Positions 9,009-18,335 of a stretch of DNA of 64,000 nt are shown piece after piece. The stretch lies in the NCBI GenBank assembly GCA_029261995.1, contig JAJDAF010000005.1, forward strand, positions 1 through 64,000, in the 5' to 3' direction. A model generated the notes under the pieces. It was not told the DNA's origin and ran no database searches. It worked only from the letters and a program-made list of their open reading frames with translations. How positions within the stretch are numbered: the stretch's first letter is position 1; each line of letters opens with the position of its first letter. This DNA comes from Candidatus Zhuqueibacterota bacterium (lineage in GTDB: Bacteria > Zhuqueibacterota > Zhuqueibacteria > Oceanimicrobiales > Oceanimicrobiaceae). Position numbers and translations under genes: made by a program.

Positions 9009-10685
9009 ATGAAATACCCATTCTTCGGTCTGGTCGTGTCTGCACTGGTTTTTGCGGCAAGCTGCGCCGATCCGGATGCTGACATCAACCAGGCAGCAGC
9101 GCAAATCGATGCAGTTGACTTGGCCGCCGCGGTCAAGACGCTTTCATCAGATGAGTTTGAAGGCCGGCAGCCATCATCCGTGGGAGAGGAAAAGACCATC
9201 CACTTTCTGCAGGAAGAATTCACCAAACTCGGACTGCAACCGGGCAACGGTGATAGTTTTTTTCAGGAAGTACCGCTCGTGGCGATCACTGCCAGCCCCG
9301 ACGCGCAACTGCGCGTAAGCGGTGCAGGCGGCGCCACCAAACTCTTCCGATACAGCGATGACTTCATGGCCGTGACAAAGAGGGTCGTCGGACGCTCCTC
9401 TGTCCGCAAGTCAGAAATTGTATTTGTCGGTTATGGCGTTGTTGCGCCGGAATACGACTGGAATGATTATGCTGAACTCGATGTGACCGGCAAAACAGTT
9501 GTCATCCTGGTCAATGACCCTGGATTTGCGACCAAGGACGAAAGCCTTTTCAACGGCAATGCGATGACCTACTATGGCCGTTGGACTTACAAATTCGAAG
9601 AAGCGGCACGGCAAGGAGCTGCAGGCGCTCTCATCGTTCACGAGACCGAACCAGCCGGGTATCCTTGGGAAGTCGTGTCGGGAAGCTGGTCTGGCCGGCA
9701 GTTTGACCTCGTGAGCGAGGACAACAACATGTCGCGCTGCGCGTTCGAGGGCTGGCTTACCCAGGAATCTGCGCTTGCTGTTTTTGAAATGACCGGTCAC
9801 AATCTCGATACCTTAACCTCGGCCGCTGCCAAGGGTGGTTTCACTGCCGTGGAGCTTGGCGCTCAAGCATCACTGACGCTCGAGAATGACATCGAACACT
9901 CCAAGTCAAACAATGTCATTGCCGTCTGGCCTGGCGCCGAGAGACCGGACGAAGTAGTTTTCTACATGGCCCACTGGGACCATTTTGGTAAAGATGAGAG
10001 TCGGGAGGGCGACCAAATTTTCAATGGCGCTTTCGACAACGCGACGGGGACAGCCGGCTTGCTGGAAGTGGCCCAGGCATTCACTTCGCTGGAGAAGAAA
10101 CCGGCCCGTTCTGTTGCTTTTCTAGGTGTGACCGCGGAAGAGCAAGGGCTGATCGGTTCGGCCTACTACGCGACTCACCCGATTTTCCCGAAGAGTAAGA
10201 CCGTCGCATCAATCAACATGGATGGCCTCAATGTTTTGGGTAAGATGAAAGACATCACCGTGGTGGGGTATGGCAACTCGGAGCTGGAAGATTATCTGGC
10301 TCACGCCGCGAAGAAGACAGGCCGCCGCCTGCGGCCCGATCCGGAGCCGCAAAAGGGCTACTTCTACCGTTCCGACCATTTCAGCTTTGCGAAGCAGGGC
10401 ATCCCGGCGCTCTACACAGATCAGGGCATTGACCATGTCGAGCACGGGGAGGAGTGGACCCGCGAGCAATTGCAAAAGTACACCACTGAACGATATCACA
10501 AGCCAGCCGACGAGTTCGATCCGAACTGGGATCTCGGTGGCGCTATCGACGACTTGCAGTTGCTGTTTGAAGTTGGCTATCGTCTGGCGAATGTGCACGC
10601 TTTCCCGAATTGGCGGGAAGGTAATGAGTTCCGCGCGATTCGAGATGCCGATATGGCGGTCAAATCTCCGGCAAGCGAGAAATGA
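9009..10685 (+). CDS. M28-family metallopeptidase lipoprotein with PA domain
   Basis: 558 aa. The first 20 residues are a lipoprotein signal with lipobox FAASC, so the protein is exported and lipid-anchored. A PA-like insertion (GAAGALIVHE region) precedes the M28 zinc peptidase core: HWDHFG, GAFDNATGTA, EEQGLIGS, an NMDGLN motif and a late HF. Members are aminopeptidases or glutamate carboxypeptidase-like enzymes with two zinc ions. The ATG at 9009 has GGGAG upstream; the longer frame from 8865 lacks a signal and overlaps aroB. The GCS2-type ligase starts 30 nt after its stop and may be cotranscribed. Confidence 0.92.
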   Translation: MKYPFFGLVVSALVFAASCADPDADINQAAAQIDAVDLAAAVKTLSSDEFEGRQPSSVGEEKTIHFLQEEFTKLGLQPGNGDSFFQEVPLVAITASPDAQLRVSGAGGATKLFRYSDDFMAVTKRVVGRSSVRKSEIVFVGYGVVAPEYDWNDYAELDVTGKTVVILVNDPGFATKDESLFNGNAMTYYGRWTYKFEEAARQGAAGALIVHETEPAGYPWEVVSGSWSGRQFDLVSEDNNMSRCAFEGWLTQESALAVFEMTGHNLDTLTSAAAKGGFTAVELGAQASLTLENDIEHSKSNNVIAVWPGAERPDEVVFYMAHWDHFGKDESREGDQIFNGAFDNATGTAGLLEVAQAFTSLEKKPARSVAFLGVTAEEQGLIGSAYYATHPIFPKSKTVASINMDGLNVLGKMKDITVVGYGNSELEDYLAHAAKKTGRRLRPDPEPQKGYFYRSDHFSFAKQGIPALYTDQGIDHVEHGEEWTREQLQKYTTERYHKPADEFDPNWDLGGAIDDLQLLFEVGYRLANVHAFPNWREGNEFRAIRDADMAVKSPASEK

Positions 10686-10715
10686 GAATCTTACACGGAA
10701 CCTGCGGAGGGAGAC

Positions 10716-11840
10716 ATGAAGCTTCACTTTAATGGATCGCCCAACCCTACCCTCGGAGTTGAAGTCGAGCTGCAGATCCTCGATCCCGAGTCGAAGAACC
10801 TGGTGTCCGGCGCACAGCAGATTATGTCAGCCTGCGAAGGCGATGACCACATCAAACCCGAACTTATCCAGTCCACCATTGAGTTGAACACCGACGTCTG
10901 CTCCAATGTCTCTGCCGTCCGCATGGATTTGAGCGAGAGGATGGACTCGTTGCTCGCCACCTGCGATAAACTGGATTATGAGCTGGCGTGTGTTGGCACG
11001 CATCCCTACGCAAAGTGGGATGAGCAGGAAATCACGCCGAAGGAACGCTATCACCAGCTCATCGACCGCTGCCAGTGGCCCGCCCGCCGATTGATGATTT
11101 TCGGCCTGCACGTTCACGTCGGCGTCCCAACCGGGGAGAAGGCAATCGCCATCTTCAATTCGCTATCGACTTTCCTACCGCATCTGCTCGCTCTCTCATC
11201 AAGCTCGCCATTCTTTGATGACAATATCACGGGCCTGGCATCCACCCGGGTCAAGATATTCGAAACCCTGCCCACTGCGGGTTTGCCCTACCGCTTGCTG
11301 AATTGGGCTGAGTTCCAGCGTTTCATGATCACTCTGGTGAACGCCAAAGCGATTGAGAGTGTGCGCGAGGTTTGGTGGGATGTCAGACCGCATCCCGGAT
11401 TTGGCACAATTGAACTGCGCGTCTGCGACGGCCTGCCAACACTGGATGAAACCGTGGCCATCACCGCATTTATTCAAGCGCTGGTGGTCTGGTTGGGCGA
11501 GCAGTACGACGAAGGCATGTATCTGCCGGTGCATCGCCATTGGATTGTCCGGGAGAACAAATGGCGCGCCTGCCGCTGGTCGATAGACGCTGAGATTATT
11601 ACAGATGAAGACGGCAATCTCAAACGGCTATCGGAAGACATCTACGACCTGCTTGAGACCTTGACTCCGGTGTCAAAACGATTGGGAAGTCACGATGAAA
11701 TGATGGGCATCAAGGACATCATTGAAGTCGGGCCCAGCTACAAACGCCAACTGGGTATCTTCAAGGAAACCGGCGATCTACGCCAGGTGATGGAGGCCAA
11801 TATCAGGGAACTCAGAGAAAACATCAAGGTGACAGCCTGA
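10716..11840 (+). CDS. ybdK: glutamate-cysteine ligase family 2 (YbdK-type) carboxylate-amine ligase
   Basis: 374 aa, typical of the GCS2 family. TLGVEVELQILD at the N-terminus and GLHVHVGVP in the middle carry the ATP/metal-binding acidic and histidine residues of the glutamine-synthetase-like fold. E. coli YbdK has weak gamma-glutamylcysteine ligase activity; in other bacteria relatives make glutamyl-amine compounds, so the exact product is open. GGAGGGAGAC lies just before the ATG. A short inverted repeat (AGCCTGA/TCAGGCT, 11834-11855) follows the stop without a T-run. Confidence 0.88.
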   Translation: MKLHFNGSPNPTLGVEVELQILDPESKNLVSGAQQIMSACEGDDHIKPELIQSTIELNTDVCSNVSAVRMDLSERMDSLLATCDKLDYELACVGTHPYAKWDEQEITPKERYHQLIDRCQWPARRLMIFGLHVHVGVPTGEKAIAIFNSLSTFLPHLLALSSSSPFFDDNITGLASTRVKIFETLPTAGLPYRLLNWAEFQRFMITLVNAKAIESVREVWWDVRPHPGFGTIELRVCDGLPTLDETVAITAFIQALVVWLGEQYDEGMYLPVHRHWIVRENKWRACRWSIDAEIITDEDGNLKRLSEDIYDLLETLTPVSKRLGSHDEMMGIKDIIEVGPSYKRQLGIFKETGDLRQVMEANIRELRENIKVTA

Positions 11841-11905
11841 TTCGAGTGTCAGGCTGAAAGAACCGGCCGGCTCATCGTCGTTTTCTTGTTAACTATAAAA
11901 TATTT

Positions 11906-12110
11906 TAGCCGCGGATTGACAGCGGATGAAGCACGGATTTGTAGAGGTGTACAGTTCGTTATGCAAGCACGTTTTTTTCAAGAGTACCGTTGCAAAACCT
12001 TTGAGATTGAACCTGTCAAGAACATAAGGTGTTCACACAAGCAATCTTAGTATCTGGCTTTGATCGTCAATGCCGTTATCCGTGTCGAATCAGTGTTAAT
12101 CCGTGGCTGA
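11906..12110. repeat. intergenic imperfect inverted repeat (GCGGATT/AATCCGT type)
   Basis: The left arm (11906-11940, GCGGATT repeated as GCGGATG and ACGGATT) is imperfectly complementary to the right arm (12075-12110, ATCCGTG and AATCCGTGG). About 135 nt separate them. This composition matches widely scattered bacterial intergenic palindromes. No coding frame lies inside. It fills most of the 318-nt gap before moaC. Confidence 0.55.
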
Positions 12111-12159
12111 ATCAACTATTGGGTTGTAGCCGAGGATAGGCATTAAACTAAGTAGGAAG

Positions 12160-12648
12160 ATGAGTCGCGAGCCGAAAAAATTTTCACACTACGATGAAGA
12201 CGGGCGAGTGGAGATGGTTGCAGTCACCGACAAAGATGTCACAAAAAGAGAAGCTGTGGCGCGGGGATTCATCCAGCTATCGTCTGAAGTGATCGACCTC
12301 ATAAAGCAAGGCGCCGTAAAAAAAGGAGATCCACTCGAGATCGCCAGGATTTCTGGCATCATGGCGGCAAAGCGAACACATGAACTCATTCCTCTTTGCC
12401 ATCAACTGCTTTTGACCAAGATCGACGTACAACTCGAACTCGTCGAAGAAGGCGTCCGCATCGAAAGTCTCGTGGTTTGCGACGGCAAGACCGGCGTCGA
12501 GATGGAAGCCCTGACCGCGGTTTCGGTCGCGGCGCTGACCGTCTACGATATGTGCAAGGCCATCGACAAGGAGATGGTCGTGAGTGACATTTATCTGGCC
12601 AGGAAGTCCGGAGGCCGCAGCGGGGATTTCGTCAGCACGCGAGGCTAG
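12160..12648 (+). CDS. moaC: cyclic pyranopterin monophosphate synthase
   Basis: 162 aa, normal MoaC length. It performs the second half of cPMP formation in molybdenum cofactor synthesis after MoaA. Family signatures include LIPLCHQLLLT and GVEMEALTAVSVAALTVYDMCKA, followed by a KSGG segment near the C-terminus. AGGA precedes the ATG closely. No other moa gene is nearby, so it stands alone between an intergenic repeat and the LeuD-like gene. Confidence 0.95.
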   Translation: MSREPKKFSHYDEDGRVEMVAVTDKDVTKREAVARGFIQLSSEVIDLIKQGAVKKGDPLEIARISGIMAAKRTHELIPLCHQLLLTKIDVQLELVEEGVRIESLVVCDGKTGVEMEALTAVSVAALTVYDMCKAIDKEMVVSDIYLARKSGGRSGDFVSTRG

Positions 12649-12796
12649 CTGCAGCCGCGGGCGTAAGTCATATTCGACCCCGGCGCCAAACCCGACCTTT
12701 TCGTGTTGATTTTTTGCGAGCAAATACTTAAGCTTAACCGTTTTAATGACCACAAATTTCAAACCCAGCAAACCAAATTAAGGAGTAGCACTAAAG

Positions 12797-13294
12797 ATGA
12801 TCATTTCGGGAAATGTCCATAAATACGGCGACAATGTCGATACGGATGTCATTATTCCGGCGCGGCACTGCGTCAGCGTAATCGAGGAAGAGTTGGCTGC
12901 CCACTGCCTGGAAGATCTCGACAAAGATTTCGTCAATAAAGTTCAGCCGGGTGACATTATCGTTGCTGGCGCCAATTTTGGTTGCGGCAGCTCCCGGGAA
13001 AATGCACCATTAGCCATTAAAGGTGCGAAGGTTGGCTGTGTTGTCGCCAAGTACTTCGCCAGAATATTCTACCGCAACTCAATCAATATCGGTTTGCCGA
13101 TCATGGAATGTCCGGAGGCGGTCGATGCCATCGACGCGGGCGACAATGTTGAGATCGACATCCAAGCCGGCACTATCACGAACAAGACAAAGAACCAGAC
13201 CTTCACGGCTGCGCCGTTTCCTGAGAAAATGCAGGAAATTATTAACGCCGGTGGCATGGTTAGCTATGTCAGAAATCGCATTGGCAAGAACTAG
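12797..13294 (+). CDS. LeuD/HacB-like 3-isopropylmalate (or homoaconitate) dehydratase small subunit
   Basis: 165 aa, the swivel-domain subunit of the aconitase superfamily. It begins with the family pattern [13 protein letters not shown], followed by [14 protein letters not shown] (substrate-binding serine/arginine) and a [10 protein letters not shown] segment. It normally pairs with a LeuC-type Fe-S subunit, which is absent from the window. It starts after AAGGAG and ends 11 nt before the thiolase start, so it heads the thiolase-to-DRE-TIM run. With the homocitrate/isopropylmalate synthase-like gene at 16541 it could serve a 2-oxoacid elongation route (inference). Confidence 0.88.
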   Translation: MIISGNVHKYGDNVDTDVIIPARHCVSVIEEELAAHCLEDLDKDFVNKVQPGDIIVAGANFGCGSSRENAPLAIKGAKVGCVVAKYFARIFYRNSINIGLPIMECPEAVDAIDAGDNVEIDIQAGTITNKTKNQTFTAAPFPEKMQEIINAGGMVSYVRNRIGKN

Positions 13295-13305
13295 AGGAGT
13301 TTGAT

Positions 13306-14493
13306 ATGAAGCCACAGGATATTGTGTTTCTGTCAGGCGTTCGCACGGCGTTTGGCACGTTTGGTGGCGCTTTGAAAGGACTGAGTGCCATAGAGTTGGG
13401 AACAATCGCAGCACGCGACGCCTTGCAAAAGTCGGGGATGAAGCCGGAAAACATCGGCCACGTCGTGTTTGGCAATGTGCTGCAGACTTCAGCGGATGCA
13501 ATTTACATGGCCCGCCATATTGGGCTGAAAAGCGGTGTGCCCATCGAAGTTCCCGCGCTGACCGTGAACCGGTTGTGTGGTTCAGGATTTGAGGCCATTG
13601 TTCAGGGTGCCCGCATGCTTAAGCTCGGGGAGGCTAAAAGTGCTCTGGTGGGCGGGACCGAGAGCATGAGCCAGGCGCCCCACGTCATTCGCGGCGCGCG
13701 CTGGGGATTGCGGCTTAATCAGGGTAAGCTTGAAGACTACCTCTGGGAGGCATTGCTTGACCCCTACTGCAACTGCGCCATGGCCATGACCGCGGAAAAT
13801 CTGGCTGACAAGTTTGGCATCTCGCGTGAAGAGACCGACGTTTACGCCCTGACCAGCCAGCAGCGAGCGCACGCCGCCTGGGAAGAAGGGCGAATGTCCG
13901 CTGAAATTGTTCCGGTCGAATTGAAGAGCCGCAAGGGCACCACCGTCTTCGACAAAGATGAGCACATGAGGCCGGATGCAACGGCTGAAAGGCTGGCCAA
14001 ACTGGCTCCTTATTTCAAGGAAGATGGAACCGTCACCGCAGGAAACGCAAGTGGTATCGTGGATGGTGGAGCAGCTTTGGTGGTCACAACAATGGCGCAG
14101 GCAGAAGAAAAAGGCATCAAACCGCTTGGCAGGCTTGTTTCCTGGGGCAACTATGGTGTAGAGCCTTCAATTATGGGCATCGGCCCGGTTGAAGCTAGCC
14201 GCATCGCACTCAGGAACGCCGAACTGACCGTTGCAGATATGGACCTGGTGGAAGTAAATGAGGCTTTCTCGCCGCAATACCTCGCCGTTGAAAAGGAACT
14301 CGGCCTCGACCGGGAGAAGACCAACGTTAACGGCGGCGCGATTGCTATCGGCCATCCGCTGGCAGCTACGGGCGCCCGTTTGACGCTCACGATTTTGCAT
14401 GAGTTGCGTCGCCGCGGCGGCAAGTACGGCTTGGCGTCCGCCTGCATTGGCGGCGGACAGGGTATGTCTGTTGTCGTGGAGGCTTTCAACTAA
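13306..14493 (+). CDS. acetyl-CoA acetyltransferase (thiolase)
   Basis: 395 aa thiolase II family enzyme joining two acetyl-CoA to acetoacetyl-CoA, or cleaving 3-ketoacyl-CoA. The nucleophilic cysteine is in NRLCGSGFEA; the second active site is NVNGGAIAIGHP and the third CIGGGQGM. GGAG sits 8-9 nt before the ATG. It is followed after 127 nt by the 3-hydroxyacyl-CoA dehydrogenase and then the enoyl-CoA hydratase, which supports a C4/short-chain acyl-CoA pathway. Confidence 0.95.
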   Translation: MKPQDIVFLSGVRTAFGTFGGALKGLSAIELGTIAARDALQKSGMKPENIGHVVFGNVLQTSADAIYMARHIGLKSGVPIEVPALTVNRLCGSGFEAIVQGARMLKLGEAKSALVGGTESMSQAPHVIRGARWGLRLNQGKLEDYLWEALLDPYCNCAMAMTAENLADKFGISREETDVYALTSQQRAHAAWEEGRMSAEIVPVELKSRKGTTVFDKDEHMRPDATAERLAKLAPYFKEDGTVTAGNASGIVDGGAALVVTTMAQAEEKGIKPLGRLVSWGNYGVEPSIMGIGPVEASRIALRNAELTVADMDLVEVNEAFSPQYLAVEKELGLDREKTNVNGGAIAIGHPLAATGARLTLTILHELRRRGGKYGLASACIGGGQGMSVVVEAFN

Positions 14494-14620
14494 TCTGAGG
14501 TTACAAAAACGCTGCCGCAGCAGTGGCTTGTGTAATTAATTTGTGCATGTTCGGAGTGCGTTTTTCGATGCAGTATGTGTGGCGCGTTACGTAACCTGAA
14601 AAAGGGAATCAGGAGGAATC

Positions 14621-15505
14621 ATGACGATCAAAAAGGTAGGAGTCATCGGGGCCGGACTGATGGGTTCCGGCATTGCGCAAGTTGCCGCTGCCGGCGGATG
14701 CGAAACAATTGTTCGTGAAGTGTCTCAGGAGTTCCTCGACAAAGGTCTGCAACGGATTGAGGGCTTCCTTGGCAAAGCTGTTAAAAAGGAGAAAATTACT
14801 GCTGAGCAAAGAGATGCCACACTGAAGAATATCACCTGCACCACCCAGCTTGACGACTTAAAAGGGTGTGACCTTGTCATCGAGGCGGTGACCGAGGATA
14901 TCAATCTAAAGAAAGAGATTTTCGCTGCACTTGATCTGCTCTGCCCGCCAGGTACCATTTTCGCCAGCAATACTTCATCTTTGACCGTTACTGAGATGGC
15001 GGCTGCCACCAGTCGCCCGGACCGGTTTGTCGGCCTGCATTTCTTCAACCCGGTGCCGATCATGAAACTGGTTGAAGTTGTGCGCACCATCCAGACCAGT
15101 CAGGAGACGTTTGACACGGCTTTCGGGTGGGCGAAGTCTATCGGAAAAGTTCCCATCGCCTGCAAGGATAACTCCGGGTTTGTTGTCAACTTGCTGCTGG
15201 TGCCTTACTTGCTTGGCGCCATTCGAGCCGTCGAAAGCAACGTCGCTTCGATTGTGGATATCGACAAGGGCATGACGCTCGGCTGTGGTCATCCTATGGG
15301 GCCGCTGACTTTGCTTGATTTTGTGGGATTGGACACGACTTACTTCATCGCGAACATCATGTTCGACGAGTACCGTGAGCAACTATACGCACCCCCACCG
15401 CTGTTAAAGAAGATGGTGCAGGCCGGTTTCCTGGGGCGCAAATCCGGAAAAGGGTTTTACGACTATTCAGCCGATGAGCCCGTTCCTTCTGAACTCGGCA
15501 TCTAG
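14621..15505 (+). CDS. hbd: 3-hydroxybutyryl-CoA dehydrogenase
   Basis: 294 aa. The N-terminal Rossmann motif is GVIGAGLMGSGIAQVAA, and HFFNPVPIMKLVEVV carries the catalytic histidine. The C-terminal dimerisation domain ends in GFLGRKSGKGFYDY. It interconverts acetoacetyl-CoA and 3-hydroxybutyryl-CoA with NAD(P)H. AGGAGG lies just upstream of the ATG. It is stand-alone, not fused to a hydratase as in FadB, and the separate hydratase gene follows. Confidence 0.94.
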   Translation: MTIKKVGVIGAGLMGSGIAQVAAAGGCETIVREVSQEFLDKGLQRIEGFLGKAVKKEKITAEQRDATLKNITCTTQLDDLKGCDLVIEAVTEDINLKKEIFAALDLLCPPGTIFASNTSSLTVTEMAAATSRPDRFVGLHFFNPVPIMKLVEVVRTIQTSQETFDTAFGWAKSIGKVPIACKDNSGFVVNLLLVPYLLGAIRAVESNVASIVDIDKGMTLGCGHPMGPLTLLDFVGLDTTYFIANIMFDEYREQLYAPPPLLKKMVQAGFLGRKSGKGFYDYSADEPVPSELGI

Positions 15506-15718
15506 CCGCGATGACAAGAGTCATCCGCTCTTTCCCGAATTCTTGCATCATCAGCAACCGGGGTGACAAACTCAAGCCCTGGTACCATTCTAGGAAGAGA
15601 TAATCGACGGGTTCGCGCGCAGAATGCCCTAGACGTGTGCAAAATCGTGCTGTCACCTCCACAAGAGTGGAAAACGCCAAATCACTCAACCAGAAATTAT
15701 GACTTCAAGGAGAACGTC

Positions 15719-16501
15719 ATGTCTTTCGAATACATCCTTCTGGAAACCCGCGGCAGAACTGCTTATCTGACTATCAACCGCCCGGAGGCGCTCAACGCCC
15801 TCAATGCAAAAACGCATGCGGAGATTCATGCCGCCCTCATCGACATCAAGTCTGACTCCGCCGTCAGTGGGGTCATCCTCACGGGCGCGGGTGACAAATC
15901 CTTTGTCGCCGGAGCGGATATCAAGGAACTGGCCACGCTTGACCCGGTCGGCGCAAAAGAGTTTGCGGCCGGCAGTCAGGAGATTCTGCATTTTATTGAA
16001 CATTTCCCAAAGCCCATTGTTGCCGCGGTGAATGGTTTTTGTCTGGGTGGAGGTTGCGAACTGGCCATGGCCTGTCACATGCGCGTGGCTTCAGAAAAGG
16101 CGAGATTCGGACAGCCTGAGGTGAATCTCGGTATCATGTGCGGCAATGGCGGCACCCAGCGTTTGCCAAGACTGGTGGGAAAAGGCCGCGCCATCGAAAT
16201 GGTTCTGACCGGCAACATGATCGATGCTCAAGAGGCATTTCGAATCGGGCTGGTGAATCGCGTTGCAGCGCCTGACCAACTGTTTGCCGTGGCGGAGGAC
16301 ATCCTGGGTGCCATCTACGCAAAGGGTCCGGTTGCAGTGAAGCTGTCTCTCGAAGCGATCAACCACGGACTGGAGCTTACACTCGATGAAGGCGTGCAAC
16401 TCGAGGCGAATCTTTTCGGCCTGTGTTTCTCCACCGAAGATATGAAAGAAGGCACCACAGCGTTCATAGAGAAGAGGAAACCTGACTTCAAAGGTAAGTA
16501 A
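15719..16501 (+). CDS. enoyl-CoA hydratase/isomerase (crotonase family)
   Basis: 260 aa, standard crotonase length. Oxyanion-hole and CoA-binding motifs are FVAGADIKELA and GFCLGGGCELAMACHMR; FGQPEVNLGIMCGNGGTQRLPR carries the catalytic glutamate of the hydratase type. Hydrates crotonyl-CoA or other short enoyl-CoA. AAGGAG precedes the chosen ATG. The frame is open back to 15563, but that part has no ribosome site and no family similarity. Confidence 0.93.
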   Translation: MSFEYILLETRGRTAYLTINRPEALNALNAKTHAEIHAALIDIKSDSAVSGVILTGAGDKSFVAGADIKELATLDPVGAKEFAAGSQEILHFIEHFPKPIVAAVNGFCLGGGCELAMACHMRVASEKARFGQPEVNLGIMCGNGGTQRLPRLVGKGRAIEMVLTGNMIDAQEAFRIGLVNRVAAPDQLFAVAEDILGAIYAKGPVAVKLSLEAINHGLELTLDEGVQLEANLFGLCFSTEDMKEGTTAFIEKRKPDFKGK

Positions 16502-16540
16502 ACAACTCGCTTGCGACACACGCCCCGGAGGGTAACTGAG

Positions 16541-17776
16541 ATGCGGAACCGCAAAGAAAGTGAACTGATTTACGATTGGAACGACCACAAAGACAGTGCG
16601 TTCAAGCCGGAGCAGACAATTGAATTTGACGACGAAACCTTGCGTGATGGTCTTCAGGCGCCTTCAGTAACAGACCCCTCAATTGACGACAAGCTGGAGA
16701 TCTTGCATCTCCAGAACGAGCTTGGCATCAATACCTCTGCATTGGGCTTGCCTGGCGCAGGCCCGAGGGCGGTGGCGGATGTGACTCGGCTGGCGCAGGA
16801 GATCGCCGACTGCAATCTCAAGATTGGGGCAAATTGCGCCGCCCGGACTATCGAAGCGGACATTATTCCGGTCATCGAGATTTCGCAAAAAGTTGGCATT
16901 CCAATTGAGGCGTGCACTTTCATTGGTTCGAGTCCAATCCGGCAGTACTCGGAAAATTGGGACATTGATTTCTTGCTGAAACAGTCTGAACTCGGCGTGC
17001 GCTTCGCGGTTGACCACGACATCCCGGTAATGTTCGTCACCGAGGATACTATCCGTTCCAAGCCGGAAGACCTGCGAAAGCTCTACACCGTTGCAATCAA
17101 CAGCGGCGCCCGCCGCGTTTGCATTTGCGACACGGTTGGACACGGAACCCCAAACGGTGTCCGCAGCCTGGTTTCCTTTGTTGCGCAGGTGGTTGCCTCC
17201 GTGGATGAAAGCGTCAAGATGGACTGGCACGGCCACCGTGACCGTGGCATGGATTTGTCGAACACACTGGCGGCGATAGAAGCTGGAGCCACGCGTGTGC
17301 ACGGCTGCGGCCTGGGTGTAGGCGAGCGTGTCGGCAACACTCCGATGGATCTCATCCTGGCGAATTGCCGCCTGAACGGCTGGATTGACAACGACCTCTC
17401 AAGTCTCAAGGCTTATTGTCAGAAAATTTCCTCCGCTCTCAAAGTTCCCATACCAAGCAATTACCCGGTTATGGGTGAAGATGCGTTTCGCACCGGGACT
17501 GGCGTACATGCTGCCGCCATCATAAAAGCAGAAGCGAAGGGAGACAAGTGGCTCGTAGACAATGTCTATTCGGGAGTCCCGGCAGCATGGTTTGGCAGCG
17601 AGCAGGTGATTGAAATTGGCCCAATGAGCGGAATCTCAAACGTTATCTACTGGCTCAAGAAACGAAAACTGGAGCCGAAGCAAGAGTGGGTCGATAAGAT
17701 ATTTGACTTCGCCAAGTCATCAAACCGTTTACTCACAGATCAGGAAGTGTTTGAGATAATAGGTGTCAAAGGATAA
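16541..17776 (+). CDS. DRE-TIM metallolyase: isopropylmalate/homocitrate/citramalate synthase-like
   Basis: 411 aa HMGL-like TIM barrel. DETLRDG at the N-terminus is the DRE-type metal/catalytic motif; GHRDRGMDLSNTLAA is equivalent to the HxH metal site of isopropylmalate synthases; GLGVGERVGNTPMD is the NG.GER-type loop. It lacks the long C-terminal LeuA regulatory domain, as do homocitrate and Re-citrate synthases. It condenses acetyl-CoA with a 2-oxoacid; which one cannot be told. GGAGG lies 8 nt before the ATG. Together with the LeuD-like gene upstream it suggests a 2-oxoacid or methyl-branched acid route intermixed with acyl-CoA genes. Confidence 0.88.
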   Translation: MRNRKESELIYDWNDHKDSAFKPEQTIEFDDETLRDGLQAPSVTDPSIDDKLEILHLQNELGINTSALGLPGAGPRAVADVTRLAQEIADCNLKIGANCAARTIEADIIPVIEISQKVGIPIEACTFIGSSPIRQYSENWDIDFLLKQSELGVRFAVDHDIPVMFVTEDTIRSKPEDLRKLYTVAINSGARRVCICDTVGHGTPNGVRSLVSFVAQVVASVDESVKMDWHGHRDRGMDLSNTLAAIEAGATRVHGCGLGVGERVGNTPMDLILANCRLNGWIDNDLSSLKAYCQKISSALKVPIPSNYPVMGEDAFRTGTGVHAAAIIKAEAKGDKWLVDNVYSGVPAAWFGSEQVIEIGPMSGISNVIYWLKKRKLEPKQEWVDKIFDFAKSSNRLLTDQEVFEIIGVKG

Positions 17777-18335
17777 ATCGGATTTCTCAGTGCCGCCGCC
17801 TGACCGTAGGAGAGGTGATGACAGGAGGGCGGCTCCAACAAGCCCCTTCACGCGCAGCAGCTTGTTTGGATCCCGAAAACGATCCCGCCGCAAGGAAGAT
17901 CATGAGCGCCACAGATTTGTCGATCGCTACAGTCCGCGCTCAATTTTTACGGTTGTTGCTATCATTGTTCTCTCCATCATTGATGCTACTTTCACATTGC
18001 GGTTGATCGATCTCGGCGCAGCCCGCGAAGCAAACCCGTTGATGGATTATCTTCTCCGCAAGGGCCCCTGGACGTTCTTCCTCATTAAATTTCTGTTGAC
18101 CACGATTTGTGTCCTCGCCTGCCTCGTCCTGAAGAATTTTAAATATCTGGGCGGAATATTCACAGTGAAGTGGTTGCTGGTTTTCGTATTCGTGCTGTAC
18201 GCCCTGCTGATCGTTTATGAAATCAGCCTGTTCAGGAGAATTGAGGTGGTTGCGAGTGAGTCGAGCGTGGTTTACTGGGGCATGGGAGGGACGTTGTCGT
18301 CAAAATCCGTGACAGCTTCTTCTATGGAATCGTAG
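17763..18335 (+). CDS. DUF5658-like small membrane protein
   Basis: 190 aa from a GTG that overlaps the upstream stop by 14 nt. The first 60 residues are basic and polar (RRRGDDRR, RKRSRRKED). Three hydrophobic segments follow, at about 61-84, 104-122 and 134-153. The pattern IIDATFTLRLIDLGAAREANPLM resembles DUF5658 proteins; their function is unknown. Its last 64 nt overlap the end of the convergent STAS gene. Cotranscription with the DRE-TIM gene is likely from the overlap, but a functional link is not evident. Confidence 0.75.
   Translation: MSKDKSDFSVPPPDRRRGDDRRAAPTSPFTRSSLFGSRKRSRRKEDHERHRFVDRYSPRSIFTVVAIIVLSIIDATFTLRLIDLGAAREANPLMDYLLRKGPWTFFLIKFLLTTICVLACLVLKNFKYLGGIFTVKWLLVFVFVLYALLIVYEISLFRRIEVVASESSVVYWGMGGTLSSKSVTASSMES

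Noticed and set aside
10209-10727. 172-codon minus-strand frame opposite the M28 peptidase
   Set aside because: Antisense shadow of a conserved enzyme; no ribosome site.
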